A stretch of 53,432 nt of DNA from Pseudomonadota bacterium (GTDB lineage: Bacteria > Pseudomonadota > Gammaproteobacteria > Xanthomonadales > Xanthomonadaceae). Shown piece by piece: positions 41,625 to 50,372 of this stretch. The stretch is taken from contig JAEXBT010000091.1 in assembly GCA_023393895.1 (NCBI GenBank), forward strand, positions 1 through 53,432, given 5' to 3'. The notes under the pieces were generated by a model. It searched no databases. It was not told where the DNA came from and saw only the letters and a program-made list of their open reading frames with translations. The first letter of the stretch is position 1; each line of letters starts with the position of its first letter. The translations under genes and the position numbers were made by a program.

Positions 41625-42857
41625 GTGGCCGCACCCCCCGATGCGCCCGTGGCGGCGATGTCGCCGCTCGCGATCTCCCGTTACACCGCCACCAGTGCGC
41701 TCGGCCGCGGCCGCGATGCGCACCTGGCCGCGCTGCGTGCCGGTCGGGGCGGTTTGCGCCGCAATGATTTCGGGCCGTTGCACCAGGGTGCGCCGCTGCC
41801 GACATGGATCGGCCGGGTCGAGGGCCTGGAAACCGCCGAGTTGCCCGCGGAGCACGCCGAGTGGGAATGCCGCAACAACCGGCTGGCCTGGCTGGCGCTC
41901 AGCCAGGACGGGCTGCTCGAAGGCGTGGCCGCGCTGCGCGGCCGCCACGGCGCCGAACGCGTGGCGATCGTCGTCGGCACGTCCACCTCCAGCATTGGCG
42001 CGACCGAGGAAGCGTACGCGCGCCTGACCGATGACGGCCAGTTCCCGCCGGACCTGCGCCGCCCGAAGATCCATACCCCGCATTCGCTAGGCAATTACCT
42101 GCAGGCGGCCACCGGCCTGCGCGGGCCGTGCATCACCGTGGCGACCGCCTGCTCATCCAGCGCCAAGGTGTTCGCGCAGGCCGCGCGGCTGATCGAGGCC
42201 GGGATCGTCGATGCCGCGCTGGTCGGCGGCGTCGATACCCTGTGCGGCAGCGTGCTCTACGGTTTCAACGCGCTTGGCCTGGTCTCGGGCAATCCATGCA
42301 TGCCGTTCGATGCGCGCCGGGACGGGCTGTCGCTGGGCGAGGCCGGCGGGTTCGCCCTGCTCGAACGGGTCGGCGATGTGGAAGCCGAGCCGTTGCGGCT
42401 GCTCGGCTATGGCGAATCCAGCGATGCGCACCACATGTCGGCGCCGCATCCGGAGGGACTCGGCGCGCAGCTGGCGATGCGTGACGCGCTGGCGCGCGGC
42501 GGCGTCGCGGCCGATGCGGTCGGCTACCTCAACCTGCATGGCACCTCCACCCCGGCCAACGATGCGGTGGAAGCCGCTGCGGTCGCGGCGATGTTCCCGG
42601 CCACGCTGCACGCCAGCTCCAGCAAGGGCTGGACCGGGCACACGCTGGGCGCGGCCGGAATCGTCGAGTCGGTGATCGCGCTGCTCGCGCTCGAGCACGG
42701 TTTCCTGCCCGGCACGCTGAACAGCGAGGTGCCGGACCCGGCCTGCGGCCCGCAGATCCGCTTCGAGGCCCGCGAACAGCGCATCACCCATGCGATGAAC
42801 AATTCGTTCGGCTTCGGCGGCAACAACTGCTCGCTGCTGTTCGGGGTCGCGGCATGA
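41625..42857 (+). CDS. beta-ketoacyl-ACP synthase of aryl polyene biosynthesis
   Basis: This type II ketosynthase would condense malonyl-ACP onto the growing aryl polyene chain. The 410-residue protein has the full triad: Cys176 in TACSSS, His305 in HGTSTPANDA and His339 in GHTLGAAG. GTG at 41625 starts the frame; an ATG eleven codons on (41658) is a possible alternative. It overlaps the next gene by four bases. In the pigment clusters of E. coli (ape) and Xanthomonas (pig/xan) such a ketosynthase pairs with a smaller partner, as here. Confidence 0.93.
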   Translation: MAAPPDAPVAAMSPLAISRYTATSALGRGRDAHLAALRAGRGGLRRNDFGPLHQGAPLPTWIGRVEGLETAELPAEHAEWECRNNRLAWLALSQDGLLEGVAALRGRHGAERVAIVVGTSTSSIGATEEAYARLTDDGQFPPDLRRPKIHTPHSLGNYLQAATGLRGPCITVATACSSSAKVFAQAARLIEAGIVDAALVGGVDTLCGSVLYGFNALGLVSGNPCMPFDARRDGLSLGEAGGFALLERVGDVEAEPLRLLGYGESSDAHHMSAPHPEGLGAQLAMRDALARGGVAADAVGYLNLHGTSTPANDAVEAAAVAAMFPATLHASSSKGWTGHTLGAAGIVESVIALLALEHGFLPGTLNSEVPDPACGPQIRFEAREQRITHAMNNSFGFGGNNCSLLFGVAA

Positions 42858-43639
42858 CGCTCGGCGCACGCATCGAGGGCATCGGCTGGTGGTCGAAGGG
42901 GCTGCCGTCGTGGGCTGATGCACGCGTGTTCGTGCGCGATGGCGTCCTGCCTGAAGGTGCTTCCGCACGACCCTCGCCGCAGTTGCTCGCGCCGAACGAA
43001 CGCCGCCGTGCGCCGGAGTCGGTCGCGGTCGCGCTCGAGGTCGCACTTGCCGCCTGCCGGATGGCCGGTCGCGATCCGGCCGTGCTGCCCTCGGTCTTCG
43101 CCTCCACCCATGGCGACCTCGGCATCACCGATTACATGAGCGAGACACTCGCCGGGCCTGACCCGGCCTCGATTTCGCCAACCCGCTTCCACAACTCGGT
43201 GCACAACGCTGCGGCCGGCTACTGGACGATCGGCGCCGGCTGCATGCAACCAGCGACCGCGCTCTCCGCCTACGAGGCGACCTTCGCGCAGGGCCTGCTG
43301 GAGGCGCTCGTGCAACTTTCCACTGGCCATGCGGCGGTGCTGCTGGCCGTCTACGACACCGGCGCGACCGGCCCCATCGCGGCGATCGCCAACACCACCG
43401 GCACGCTCGGCGGCGCATTGCTGCTGGCGCGTGGCGAAGGCATGGGCCGACGCGTCGATGCCAGGCTTGCAGATGGCGAGGCCCCGGCGGCGGAAGGCCC
43501 GCTGGCGAAGCGCGAAGCCGGCAATGTCATGCAGCCGATGCTGCCGCTGTTCGATGCGCTGGCGCGCGATGCCGCGACCACCCTCCAACTCGATGCCGGC
43601 GCCGGCCGTGTCCTCGTGCTCGACATCGCCCCGGCCTGA
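42854..43639 (+). CDS. ketosynthase-like chain length factor of aryl polyene biosynthesis
   Basis: The 261-residue protein resembles the short beta-ketoacyl synthase-like family found in aryl polyene clusters. Cys130 (in GAGCMQPAT) aligns by spacing with the catalytic Cys of the neighbouring synthase. The sequence around it is not canonical, and the HGT and GHT histidine motifs are absent. It is therefore probably a non-condensing partner that sets chain length. It overlaps the ketosynthase by four bases, consistent with a 1:1 complex. Confidence 0.87.
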   Translation: MTLGARIEGIGWWSKGLPSWADARVFVRDGVLPEGASARPSPQLLAPNERRRAPESVAVALEVALAACRMAGRDPAVLPSVFASTHGDLGITDYMSETLAGPDPASISPTRFHNSVHNAAAGYWTIGAGCMQPATALSAYEATFAQGLLEALVQLSTGHAAVLLAVYDTGATGPIAAIANTTGTLGGALLLARGEGMGRRVDARLADGEAPAAEGPLAKREAGNVMQPMLPLFDALARDAATTLQLDAGAGRVLVLDIAPA

Positions 43640-43654
43640 CTCCAGGATCCCCAC

Positions 43655-44464
43655 GTGACCTACGACCGACACAACATCGCCGTCGTCATTCCCGCGCTCA
43701 ACGAGTGCCTGCGCATCCGCGAAGTGGTGGAGGGCGCGCTGCGCCACGTCGACCGGGTGATCGTGATCGATGACGGCTCCGACGATGGCACCGGCGAATG
43801 CATCGCCGACCTGCCGGTGACCGTGCTGCGCCACGCCTCGCGCCAGGGCAAGGGCGCTTCGCTGCGCGACGGCTTCGAGGAAGCATTGCGACAGGGCGTG
43901 GCCGCCGCATTGACGATGGATGGCGACGGCCAACACAGCGCGGAGGACATCCCGCGGATGATCGCCGCCGGCAATCGCCGCCCGGGCTGGATCGTGATCG
44001 GCGCGCGGCTGCGCAAGCGCGCGCAACAGCCGACCTACCGCCGCCTCGCCAACGAATTCGGTGACTGGGGCATCGCCTGGGGCACCGGTTACCAGCTGGC
44101 CGACAGCCAGAGCGGCCAGCGCCTGTACCCGGCCAACGTGCTGGAACTGGGCGATGTGCCCGGCGAGGACTTCGTCTACGAGGCGCAGGTCCTGATGTCG
44201 GCCGCCCAGGAGCTGGGCGTGCGCTGCGTGTCGATCCCGATCGAAGCACGCTACAACGAGATCCACGGTGCGCCGGATTTCCGCCCGAGCCATTTCAAGC
44301 CGTTGCGTGACTTCAGCCGGATCACCTCGCACGTGGTTGGCCAGTGCCTGAAGCGCGGCAGGCTGCTCGCCACCTATCGCGACCTGCGTGCGCACCCGCC
44401 GGTGATCGACGATGCCGATGGCGCGCTGGCCGATGTGCGGGCCGAGGCGAGCCATGCAGGCTGA
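43655..44464 (+). CDS. family 2 glycosyltransferase
   Basis: The 269-residue GT-A enzyme has NIAVVIPALNECLRI at the start, the nucleotide-sugar motif IDDGSDDGT, and MDGDGQH with the metal-binding DxD. Dolichol-phosphate-mannose-synthase-like sequence continues through ADSQSGQRLYP. It lacks transmembrane helices. GTG start with an AGGA site eight bases upstream. In xanthomonadin and aryl polyene clusters such an enzyme may link sugar or lipid parts; its acceptor is not known. It overlaps the next gene by eleven bases. Confidence 0.9.
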   Translation: MTYDRHNIAVVIPALNECLRIREVVEGALRHVDRVIVIDDGSDDGTGECIADLPVTVLRHASRQGKGASLRDGFEEALRQGVAAALTMDGDGQHSAEDIPRMIAAGNRRPGWIVIGARLRKRAQQPTYRRLANEFGDWGIAWGTGYQLADSQSGQRLYPANVLELGDVPGEDFVYEAQVLMSAAQELGVRCVSIPIEARYNEIHGAPDFRPSHFKPLRDFSRITSHVVGQCLKRGRLLATYRDLRAHPPVIDDADGALADVRAEASHAG

Positions 44465-46082
44465 AGTCGTCGCCACGCGTGATGTCGTCATCCTCGGCGG
44501 CGGACTCGCCGGCCTGACTCTGGCCTTGCAGCTGCGAAAGCAGGTTCCGGATCTCTCGATCCGGATCATCGAGCGGCGCGCGCACCCGGTGCCCGAGGCC
44601 GCGTTCAAGGTGGGCGAATCGACCGTCGAGATCGGCGCCCACTATTTCGCCAACGTGCTCGGTCTGCATGATCACCTGACCGACGCGCACATCCGCAAGT
44701 TCGGCTTCCGCTTCTTCTTCTCCGACCGCAGCCCACGCATCGACCGTTGCACCGAGCTCGGGGTCAGCCGGCTGCTGCCGACGCCGTCCTGGCAGATCGA
44801 CCGTGGCCGCTTTGAGAATTTTCTCGGCGAACGCGTGCGCGCGCAGGGCATCGAATTCGTCGATGGCGCCAGCGTGCGCGCGATCGAGCTGGCCGAGGAC
44901 GGCGCGCTGCATCGCGTGCGCTACCAGCACCGCGAGGACATTGTCGAAGTTGAGGCACGCTGGGTCGTCGATGCCGCTGGCCGCGCCGGTCTGATCAAGC
45001 GCAAGCTCGGGCTGGCGCTCGGCAACGACCACGACGTGAACTCCTGCTGGTGGCGGGTCGAAGGCTTCGTGGATCCGCGCGACTGGTCGGACGATCCGGC
45101 ATGGCTCGAACGCTGCGATCCACCCGACCGCTGGCGCTCCACCAATCACCTGTGCGGCGAAGGCTACTGGTTGTGGATGATTCCGCTCGGTTCGCACGCG
45201 CATTCGATCGGCATCGTCGCCGACGAGGCCGCGCATCCGCTGGCGTCGATCAACAGCCATGACAAGGCGATGGCCTGGCTGCGCGAGCACCAGCCGCAGC
45301 TTGCGGCTTCACTCGACAGCCCCGGGCACGCGGTGCTCGACTTCATGTTCCTGCGCCATTTCTCGCACGACTGCGCGCAGGTGTATTCGGCGCATCGCTG
45401 GGCGATCACCGGCGAGGCTGGCATGTTCCTCGACCCGTTCTATTCACCGGGCAGCGACTTCATCGCGATCTCCAACACATTCGTTGCAGACCTGATCGCG
45501 CGCGACCGCGCGGGCGAGTCGTTCGCGCCCTATGCCGAGCTCTACCAGCAGCTGCTGCGTTCGTTCTACGACAACACCATGACGCTGTACCGTGGCCAGT
45601 ACCCGCTGTTCGGCAACGCGCGGGTGATGCCGGTGAAGGTGATCTGGGACTACACCTATTACTGGGCCGTGCTGGCGCCGCTGTACATCTCCGGGCGGAT
45701 CACCGCGCTGCCGGTACTCGGCCGCCTGCGCCCGCAGTTCGAGCGCGCGCGCGCACTCAACGACGCGATGCAGCCGCTCCTGCGCGCCTGGGGCGAACTG
45801 GACACTTACGGGATCCGCGAGGACGGCCGCCTGCTCGACCAGTACATCCTGCCGTGGTTCCACGAGATGAACCGCAGCCTGCATGACAAGCTGGACGATG
45901 CGGCATTCGTCGAGCGCATCGCCGGCAACACCGGCCTGATGGAGCGACTGGCGCACGAGATCCATGCGCAGGTGCGCGCGCGGCATCCGCAGATCGACGA
46001 CCACGGCCTCGGTGCGCTGCTTGAAGGCGTGGAACCGGGAGAGGCGATGCTGACGCCGGCTTGGTACGCGCCGGAATCTTGA
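44454..46082 (+). CDS. FAD-dependent halogenase-like protein of the pigment cluster
   Basis: The 542-residue flavoprotein has an FAD-binding GGGLAG at 15-20, the second family block KVGESTVEIGAHYF, and W-L-W-M-I-P at 239-244, a match to the WxWxIP motif that marks flavin-dependent halogenases as opposed to monooxygenases. A lysine in HIRKFGFRFFF lies where a catalytic lysine could be, but I cannot align it with confidence. Xanthomonadins are brominated aryl polyenes, so bromination or chlorination of the aryl head is the likely reaction. It ends three bases before the stop of the convergent ketoreductase gene. Confidence 0.85.
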   Translation: MQAEVVATRDVVILGGGLAGLTLALQLRKQVPDLSIRIIERRAHPVPEAAFKVGESTVEIGAHYFANVLGLHDHLTDAHIRKFGFRFFFSDRSPRIDRCTELGVSRLLPTPSWQIDRGRFENFLGERVRAQGIEFVDGASVRAIELAEDGALHRVRYQHREDIVEVEARWVVDAAGRAGLIKRKLGLALGNDHDVNSCWWRVEGFVDPRDWSDDPAWLERCDPPDRWRSTNHLCGEGYWLWMIPLGSHAHSIGIVADEAAHPLASINSHDKAMAWLREHQPQLAASLDSPGHAVLDFMFLRHFSHDCAQVYSAHRWAITGEAGMFLDPFYSPGSDFIAISNTFVADLIARDRAGESFAPYAELYQQLLRSFYDNTMTLYRGQYPLFGNARVMPVKVIWDYTYYWAVLAPLYISGRITALPVLGRLRPQFERARALNDAMQPLLRAWGELDTYGIREDGRLLDQYILPWFHEMNRSLHDKLDDAAFVERIAGNTGLMERLAHEIHAQVRARHPQIDDHGLGALLEGVEPGEAMLTPAWYAPES

Positions 46083-46085
46083 GCG

Positions 46086-46823
46086 TCAGCTCATCCCGCC
46101 ATCGATGCCGATCACCTGACCGTTGATGTAGCTGGCCGCATCGGAACACAGGAACGCGACCAGCGCCGCGACTTCCTCCGGCGTGCCGGCGCGACCGGCC
46201 GGCACCATCGCCTTGATCTGTTCGGGCGCGAACACGTCCTGCGTCATGCTGCCGGCGATCACCCCGGGTGCGACCACGTTGACGGTGATGCCACGGCTGC
46301 CCATCTCGCGCGCCAGCGACTTGCTGGCACCGTGCAGCGCCGCCTTGGCCGCGGCGTAGTTGGCCTGCCCGCGGTTGCCGAGCACGGCCGCCACGCTGGA
46401 CACGCTGACGACGCGCCCGAAGCGCGCACGTGCCATCGGCAGCAACAACGGCTGGGTGGCGTGGAAGAAGCCGTGCAGTGAGACATCGATGACGCGGCGC
46501 CATTGCGCATCAGTCATGCCGGCCAGCGGCGCGTCGTCGTGGATGCCGGCGTTGTTGACCAGCAGCGGAATCGGGCCGGCTTCGAGCAGCGCGGAGATCG
46601 CCGTGCGGCTGGCGTCGGCATCGGTCAGGTCGAAAGCGACCGCCTCGGCGCTGCCGCCGGCATCGAGGATCGTGGCGGCGATCGCCTCCGCGCGCGCGCG
46701 GTTCGCGTTGGCATGGACGATGACAGGATGGCCCGCGGCCGCCAGTGCCCGGCAGATGGCACCGCCGATGTCGCCGCTGCCGCCGGTCACCAGGGCGCGT
46801 CGCCCGCCGTTGTTGCCGCCCAT
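46086..46823 (-). CDS. 3-oxoacyl-ACP reductase (FabG-like SDR)
   Basis: The 245-residue short-chain dehydrogenase has the NADPH motif TGGSGDIGG (TGxxxGxG), NNAG, and the catalytic Ser-Tyr-Lys with SVSSVAAV and YAAAK. It would reduce the beta-keto group after each condensation in polyene synthesis. The ATG at 46823 (MGGNNGGRRALVTG) has AGGGA nine bases upstream. It converges with the halogenase-like gene with only three bases between stop codons. Confidence 0.93.
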   Translation of the reverse strand: MGGNNGGRRALVTGGSGDIGGAICRALAAAGHPVIVHANANRARAEAIAATILDAGGSAEAVAFDLTDADASRTAISALLEAGPIPLLVNNAGIHDDAPLAGMTDAQWRRVIDVSLHGFFHATQPLLLPMARARFGRVVSVSSVAAVLGNRGQANYAAAKAALHGASKSLAREMGSRGITVNVVAPGVIAGSMTQDVFAPEQIKAMVPAGRAGTPEEVAALVAFLCSDAASYINGQVIGIDGGMS

Positions 46824-46869
46824 GCACGAATCCCTGATCGAAAGCGGCACTGTAGCGGCTGCCGCGTGA

Positions 46870-47319
46870 TCAGTCGCGCAGCATCACCGCGGCCCGCCCT
46901 TCTGCAATGCAAGAGCCTTCGTGGTGGATGCGAAATGCGTACTGCTGGCTGTCGGCACCGGCGGCTAGCAGTTCGGCATGACCGATGAGTTCGCCCGCCA
47001 GGTCGTCGATCCGGGGCAGTGTGAGTTCCAGCCCGCGCAGCGCGACCAGGAAGCCGGGCCGCACCGGCGTGCCCGCCGCGCGCGCCAGCAGGCCGCCATG
47101 CACCGCCATCGCCTGTGCCCCGTACTCGGCGAGGTGGACCGCGCGCAGCCGGCCGGCGCTGCGCAGGGGGTGGGCGATGTCGCGGTGCGAGCCGGTGGCG
47201 AGCCGGATCGAGGTCGCATCGGCGTGGTCGATGTGCTGCCACAGGCACATCGCGCCGGCGTGCGGGACCAGCCCGGCGATGGGGATGCCGGCGAAGTCGA
47301 GTGCGGCCGCATCAGCCAT
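46870..47319 (-). CDS. hotdog-fold dehydratase, ApeP-like
   Basis: The 149-residue protein has the N-terminal GLVPHAGAMCLWQHI and SHRDIAHPLRSAGRLRAVHLAEYGAQAMAVHG, typical of the (3R)-hydroxyacyl-ACP dehydratase-like proteins of aryl polyene clusters. It would remove water to create each double bond. The ATG at 47319 overlaps the exporter stop by eight bases; the frame upstream lies inside the exporter gene. Confidence 0.87.
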   Translation of the reverse strand: MADAAALDFAGIPIAGLVPHAGAMCLWQHIDHADATSIRLATGSHRDIAHPLRSAGRLRAVHLAEYGAQAMAVHGGLLARAAGTPVRPGFLVALRGLELTLPRIDDLAGELIGHAELLAAGADSQQYAFRIHHEGSCIAEGRAAVMLRD

Positions 47320-49660
47320 GCGTGCGCTCCTCGCGGGTGGCCGGTTGCCGCGAGACCAGCAGCCCGAGCACGAAGTTGAAGACGACGCCAAGAGTGACGG
47401 TGACGCCGATCGCGCGCAGCACCGGGCTGCCGGAGAACGCCAGTAGCGCGAACACCAGCAAGGTCATCAGGCTGCAGACGATCAGCGCGTGCAGGGTGCG
47501 CAGCTGGTCGCGGATGCCATCGCCGGCGTGGTCGAAGAACAGGGCGTAGTCGAGCCCGAGGCCCGCGGCGAGGATCAATGCGACCAGGTGGAACAGGTTG
47601 AGCTCGACGCCGAAGCCCCGCAGCACGGCGAGGATCAGCAGCGTGGTCAGGGCCATCGGCAGCAGCACGCGGCCGGTCCGGCGCGGGTCGCGCAACGAGA
47701 ACCAGACCGTGGCGGCCAGCAGCAGCGCGGCCACCGCGAGCGACCACAGCACGCGTTCGCGGTACTGCACCACCAGCGATTCGGACGCCGCCTTCATGTC
47801 CACCGGAGTGATCCCGGCGGCGCGGGCGGCGGCGAGGAAGGCCGCATCGTCGCGGATGCCGGATACCGATACCAGCGCGGTGGCGCGGCCATCGGCCTCG
47901 CGCAGCAGGCCCGAGAGCGTCGTCGCCAGCGGCGTGCCGTCGAGGTCGCGCAGGGTGAGCAGCGGCGCCGTGCGCGCGGTTTCGACATCGCGCAGGAAAT
48001 CCTCGAACACCTCGGGCACGAAGTCGGTGCCGGCCAGCGCGGCATCGAGCTCGGCGCGGAGCGTCTCCGGCGCCGGCAGCCGCGCCTGCCGGGCGGCCTG
48101 CGTCCGCGCCGAAGGCAGGTAGCGCGCGGCCATGTCGTAGCCGCGGATCAGGCCGGACTCGCGCATCGCATCGAGTTCCGGGCGCAGCGACTCGCTGCGT
48201 GCGAGCACATCGTCGATGTCGCGGCCTTCCACCGGCAGCAGGTAGCGCACGTCCGGTGCGCCAAGCTCGCTGCGCAGGCGTTCGTCGCGCGCCATCAGTT
48301 CGCGAGGCACCGGGGTGAGCTTCGACAGGTCATTCTCCCAGAACGTGCCGGGCGCGAACTTCAGCAGGGCGATCGCGCCAAGCGCGAGCACCGCCAGCAT
48401 CCACGGCCGCGGCCGCGGCAGGTGCTCGATGCCGCGCCAGAGCGTGGCCATCACGCGCGAATCCGCGGGATCGCGCGGGTCGGGATCGAGCAGGGCCGGC
48501 AGCAGCAGGCGGGTGGCCAGCGCGGCGGCGAGCAGGGCGGCGATGGTGAACACCGCGAGCTGCTTCAGGCCATCCACGCCCGAGGCGAGGAAGGTGAAAT
48601 AGGCGATGCAGGTCGCGGCGACGCCGGTGGCGAGCGTCGGCCAAATCGAACGCGCGTTCTGCCACGGCGAGATGCCGGCGCGCTGGTGCGAGAACAGGTG
48701 GATCGGATAGTCCTGCACCACGCCGATCAGGGTGAAACCGAAGGCGATGGTGATGCCGTGCACGCCCTCGAACAGCAACGCGACCGCGGCCAGTCCGGCA
48801 AGCCCGGCGCTCGCCAGCGGCAGCACACCGAGTAGCGGCATCTTCCAGCTGCGGTAGGCGACGAGCAGCAGCAGGATCAGGCCGATCGTATCGACCGAAC
48901 CGATCAGGCTGGCCTCGCGCGCGGTGCGCCCGCCAATCTCCACCGAGATCGCGCCCGGGCCGCTCATCTCCAGCCGGGTGGCGCTGCCTGCCCGCACTTC
49001 GTCGAAGGCAACGCGCACGGCATTGACCGCCAGTTCCTGCCCGCTCGGGTCGAAGCCGGCGGCGCGGGTTTCGGCCACCAAGAGCGCGGCGTTGCCGGCG
49101 CGGTCGAACCAGACATCGTGGATGCGCTGCGGGCCACCGGGCGGCTGCCAGCCGTCGACGAGCTTGAGCGTTTCCAGCGTCGGATCGGCTGGAATCAGCG
49201 GCTCGAGCAGGCCAGCCGCGGGCGAGCCCAGATCGGCGATGCGCTCCTCGAGCTGCGCAGCGAGGTAGGCACGATCCAGCGCCTGTGCATCGAGCGTGGG
49301 CGAGAGCAGGTAGCGATACGGGCGCAGCCGCTCGGGAATCGCATCAAGGCCCTGTGGCGCGCCATTCGAGACCAACCCGAAGCGCGGGTCCTCGGCAAGT
49401 TTCGCCGCCAGGGCGCTGGATTGCGCGGCGAGGGTTTCCGCATCGGCCCCTGCGATCGAGAGCAGCAGCAGGCGCGAACCCGGGCCTTCGCCCAGCTCGT
49501 CCATCAGCAGGCGTTGTTCGGGCGTGCGTGCCTCCGGCATGAACTTGCGCAGGTCGCCCGACATCGACAACTGCGAGGACAGCCACGCGCCAGTCAGTGC
49601 CAGCAGGGCCAGCCAGACAAGGGCGAGGGTGACGCGGGTCTTGGCGGGCAGCGGCTTCAT
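47312..49660 (-). CDS. MMPL-type exporter of the aryl polyene cluster
   Basis: The 782-residue RND-superfamily protein has about twelve helices in two six-helix halves (helices near 9-28, 235-400, and again 415-435, 610-770), each preceded by a large periplasmic domain. The repeat motif GVVQDYPIHLFSHQR in the first half is matched by GLGLDYALFFDHAGDG in the second. Such exporters are fixed members of ape/xanthomonadin clusters and probably move the finished lipid pigment from the inner membrane. The ATG at 49660 follows the LolA-like gene by 55 bases. Confidence 0.92.
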   Translation of the reverse strand: MKPLPAKTRVTLALVWLALLALTGAWLSSQLSMSGDLRKFMPEARTPEQRLLMDELGEGPGSRLLLLSIAGADAETLAAQSSALAAKLAEDPRFGLVSNGAPQGLDAIPERLRPYRYLLSPTLDAQALDRAYLAAQLEERIADLGSPAAGLLEPLIPADPTLETLKLVDGWQPPGGPQRIHDVWFDRAGNAALLVAETRAAGFDPSGQELAVNAVRVAFDEVRAGSATRLEMSGPGAISVEIGGRTAREASLIGSVDTIGLILLLLVAYRSWKMPLLGVLPLASAGLAGLAAVALLFEGVHGITIAFGFTLIGVVQDYPIHLFSHQRAGISPWQNARSIWPTLATGVAATCIAYFTFLASGVDGLKQLAVFTIAALLAAALATRLLLPALLDPDPRDPADSRVMATLWRGIEHLPRPRPWMLAVLALGAIALLKFAPGTFWENDLSKLTPVPRELMARDERLRSELGAPDVRYLLPVEGRDIDDVLARSESLRPELDAMRESGLIRGYDMAARYLPSARTQAARQARLPAPETLRAELDAALAGTDFVPEVFEDFLRDVETARTAPLLTLRDLDGTPLATTLSGLLREADGRATALVSVSGIRDDAAFLAAARAAGITPVDMKAASESLVVQYRERVLWSLAVAALLLAATVWFSLRDPRRTGRVLLPMALTTLLILAVLRGFGVELNLFHLVALILAAGLGLDYALFFDHAGDGIRDQLRTLHALIVCSLMTLLVFALLAFSGSPVLRAIGVTVTLGVVFNFVLGLLVSRQPATREERTHG

Positions 49661-49715
49661 CGGCCTTCGGCGGGTACGGAAGGCGCCATGTTAGTGGTTG
49701 TGCGAGGCGGCGCGG

Positions 49716-50372
49716 TCAGCCGCCGCGATGGCAGAGTGCTTCCAGTTGCTCACTCTTGATGCCAGCGGTCACGGCCCGCGCGGCGCTGGCGAGCAGGGTG
49801 CGCTGCACCTCGCTGCCACGCACGGCGCGGGTTTCGATGCAATGCAGTTCGCTGCCGCGGCCGTACAGGGTGATGTCGCGTACGTGTTGTTTCAGCGCGG
49901 CCTGTTTCGGTGTCATGACCATCTGCCAGGCCTGGCGGGTGCCGCGCGGACCGAGGCTGAAATCGCGGCTGATCGCCTTGGCATCGCCCGAGAGCAGCGC
50001 ACCGAACCCGGCCTGCATGCCGGCGAGCTGCGGTGCGCGGCTGATCGCGAACTCGCGCACCGGCTTGCCCGGCCGCGCGATGGCGGCCTGGTCGCCGCGG
50101 ATGGTGGTGGTCTCGATGTAGGGCGCACGCACTTCGCGCACCAGAGTGCGGGCGTCGGGCCGACGGTACTCGCCGCTCAGGCGCAGCGGGTTCTTCAACA
50201 GGCGCGAGCTGCGCACCTCGACGAAGCTGGTGCGCATCGGTGCCGGCTGGGCCAGCTTCGACAGGATCCAGCCGCTATCGACCGCTGTCGTCTGCGCGGC
50301 CAGCGGCAGCGCGCACAGCAGTGCGGCGGCGAACGCCGGCATCATCCGGCAGGCCGTCGTGCCGCGGGTCAT
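49716..50372 (-). CDS. LolA-like outer membrane lipid carrier
   Basis: The roughly 218-residue protein has a signal peptide (MTRGTTACRMMPAFAAALLC then ALPLAAQ) and a LolA-like domain with SGWILSKLAQPAPMRTSFVEVRSSRLLKNPLRLSGEYRRPD. It would carry the pigment or a pigment lipid through the periplasm. The start is uncertain: ATGs at 50372, 50390 and 50417 are all in frame, and all lie within the acyltransferase gene's end (98-base overlap for 50372). No clear ribosome binding site is visible. Confidence 0.8.
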   Translation of the reverse strand: MTRGTTACRMMPAFAAALLCALPLAAQTTAVDSGWILSKLAQPAPMRTSFVEVRSSRLLKNPLRLSGEYRRPDARTLVREVRAPYIETTTIRGDQAAIARPGKPVREFAISRAPQLAGMQAGFGALLSGDAKAISRDFSLGPRGTRQAWQMVMTPKQAALKQHVRDITLYGRGSELHCIETRAVRGSEVQRTLLASAARAVTAGIKSEQLEALCHRGG

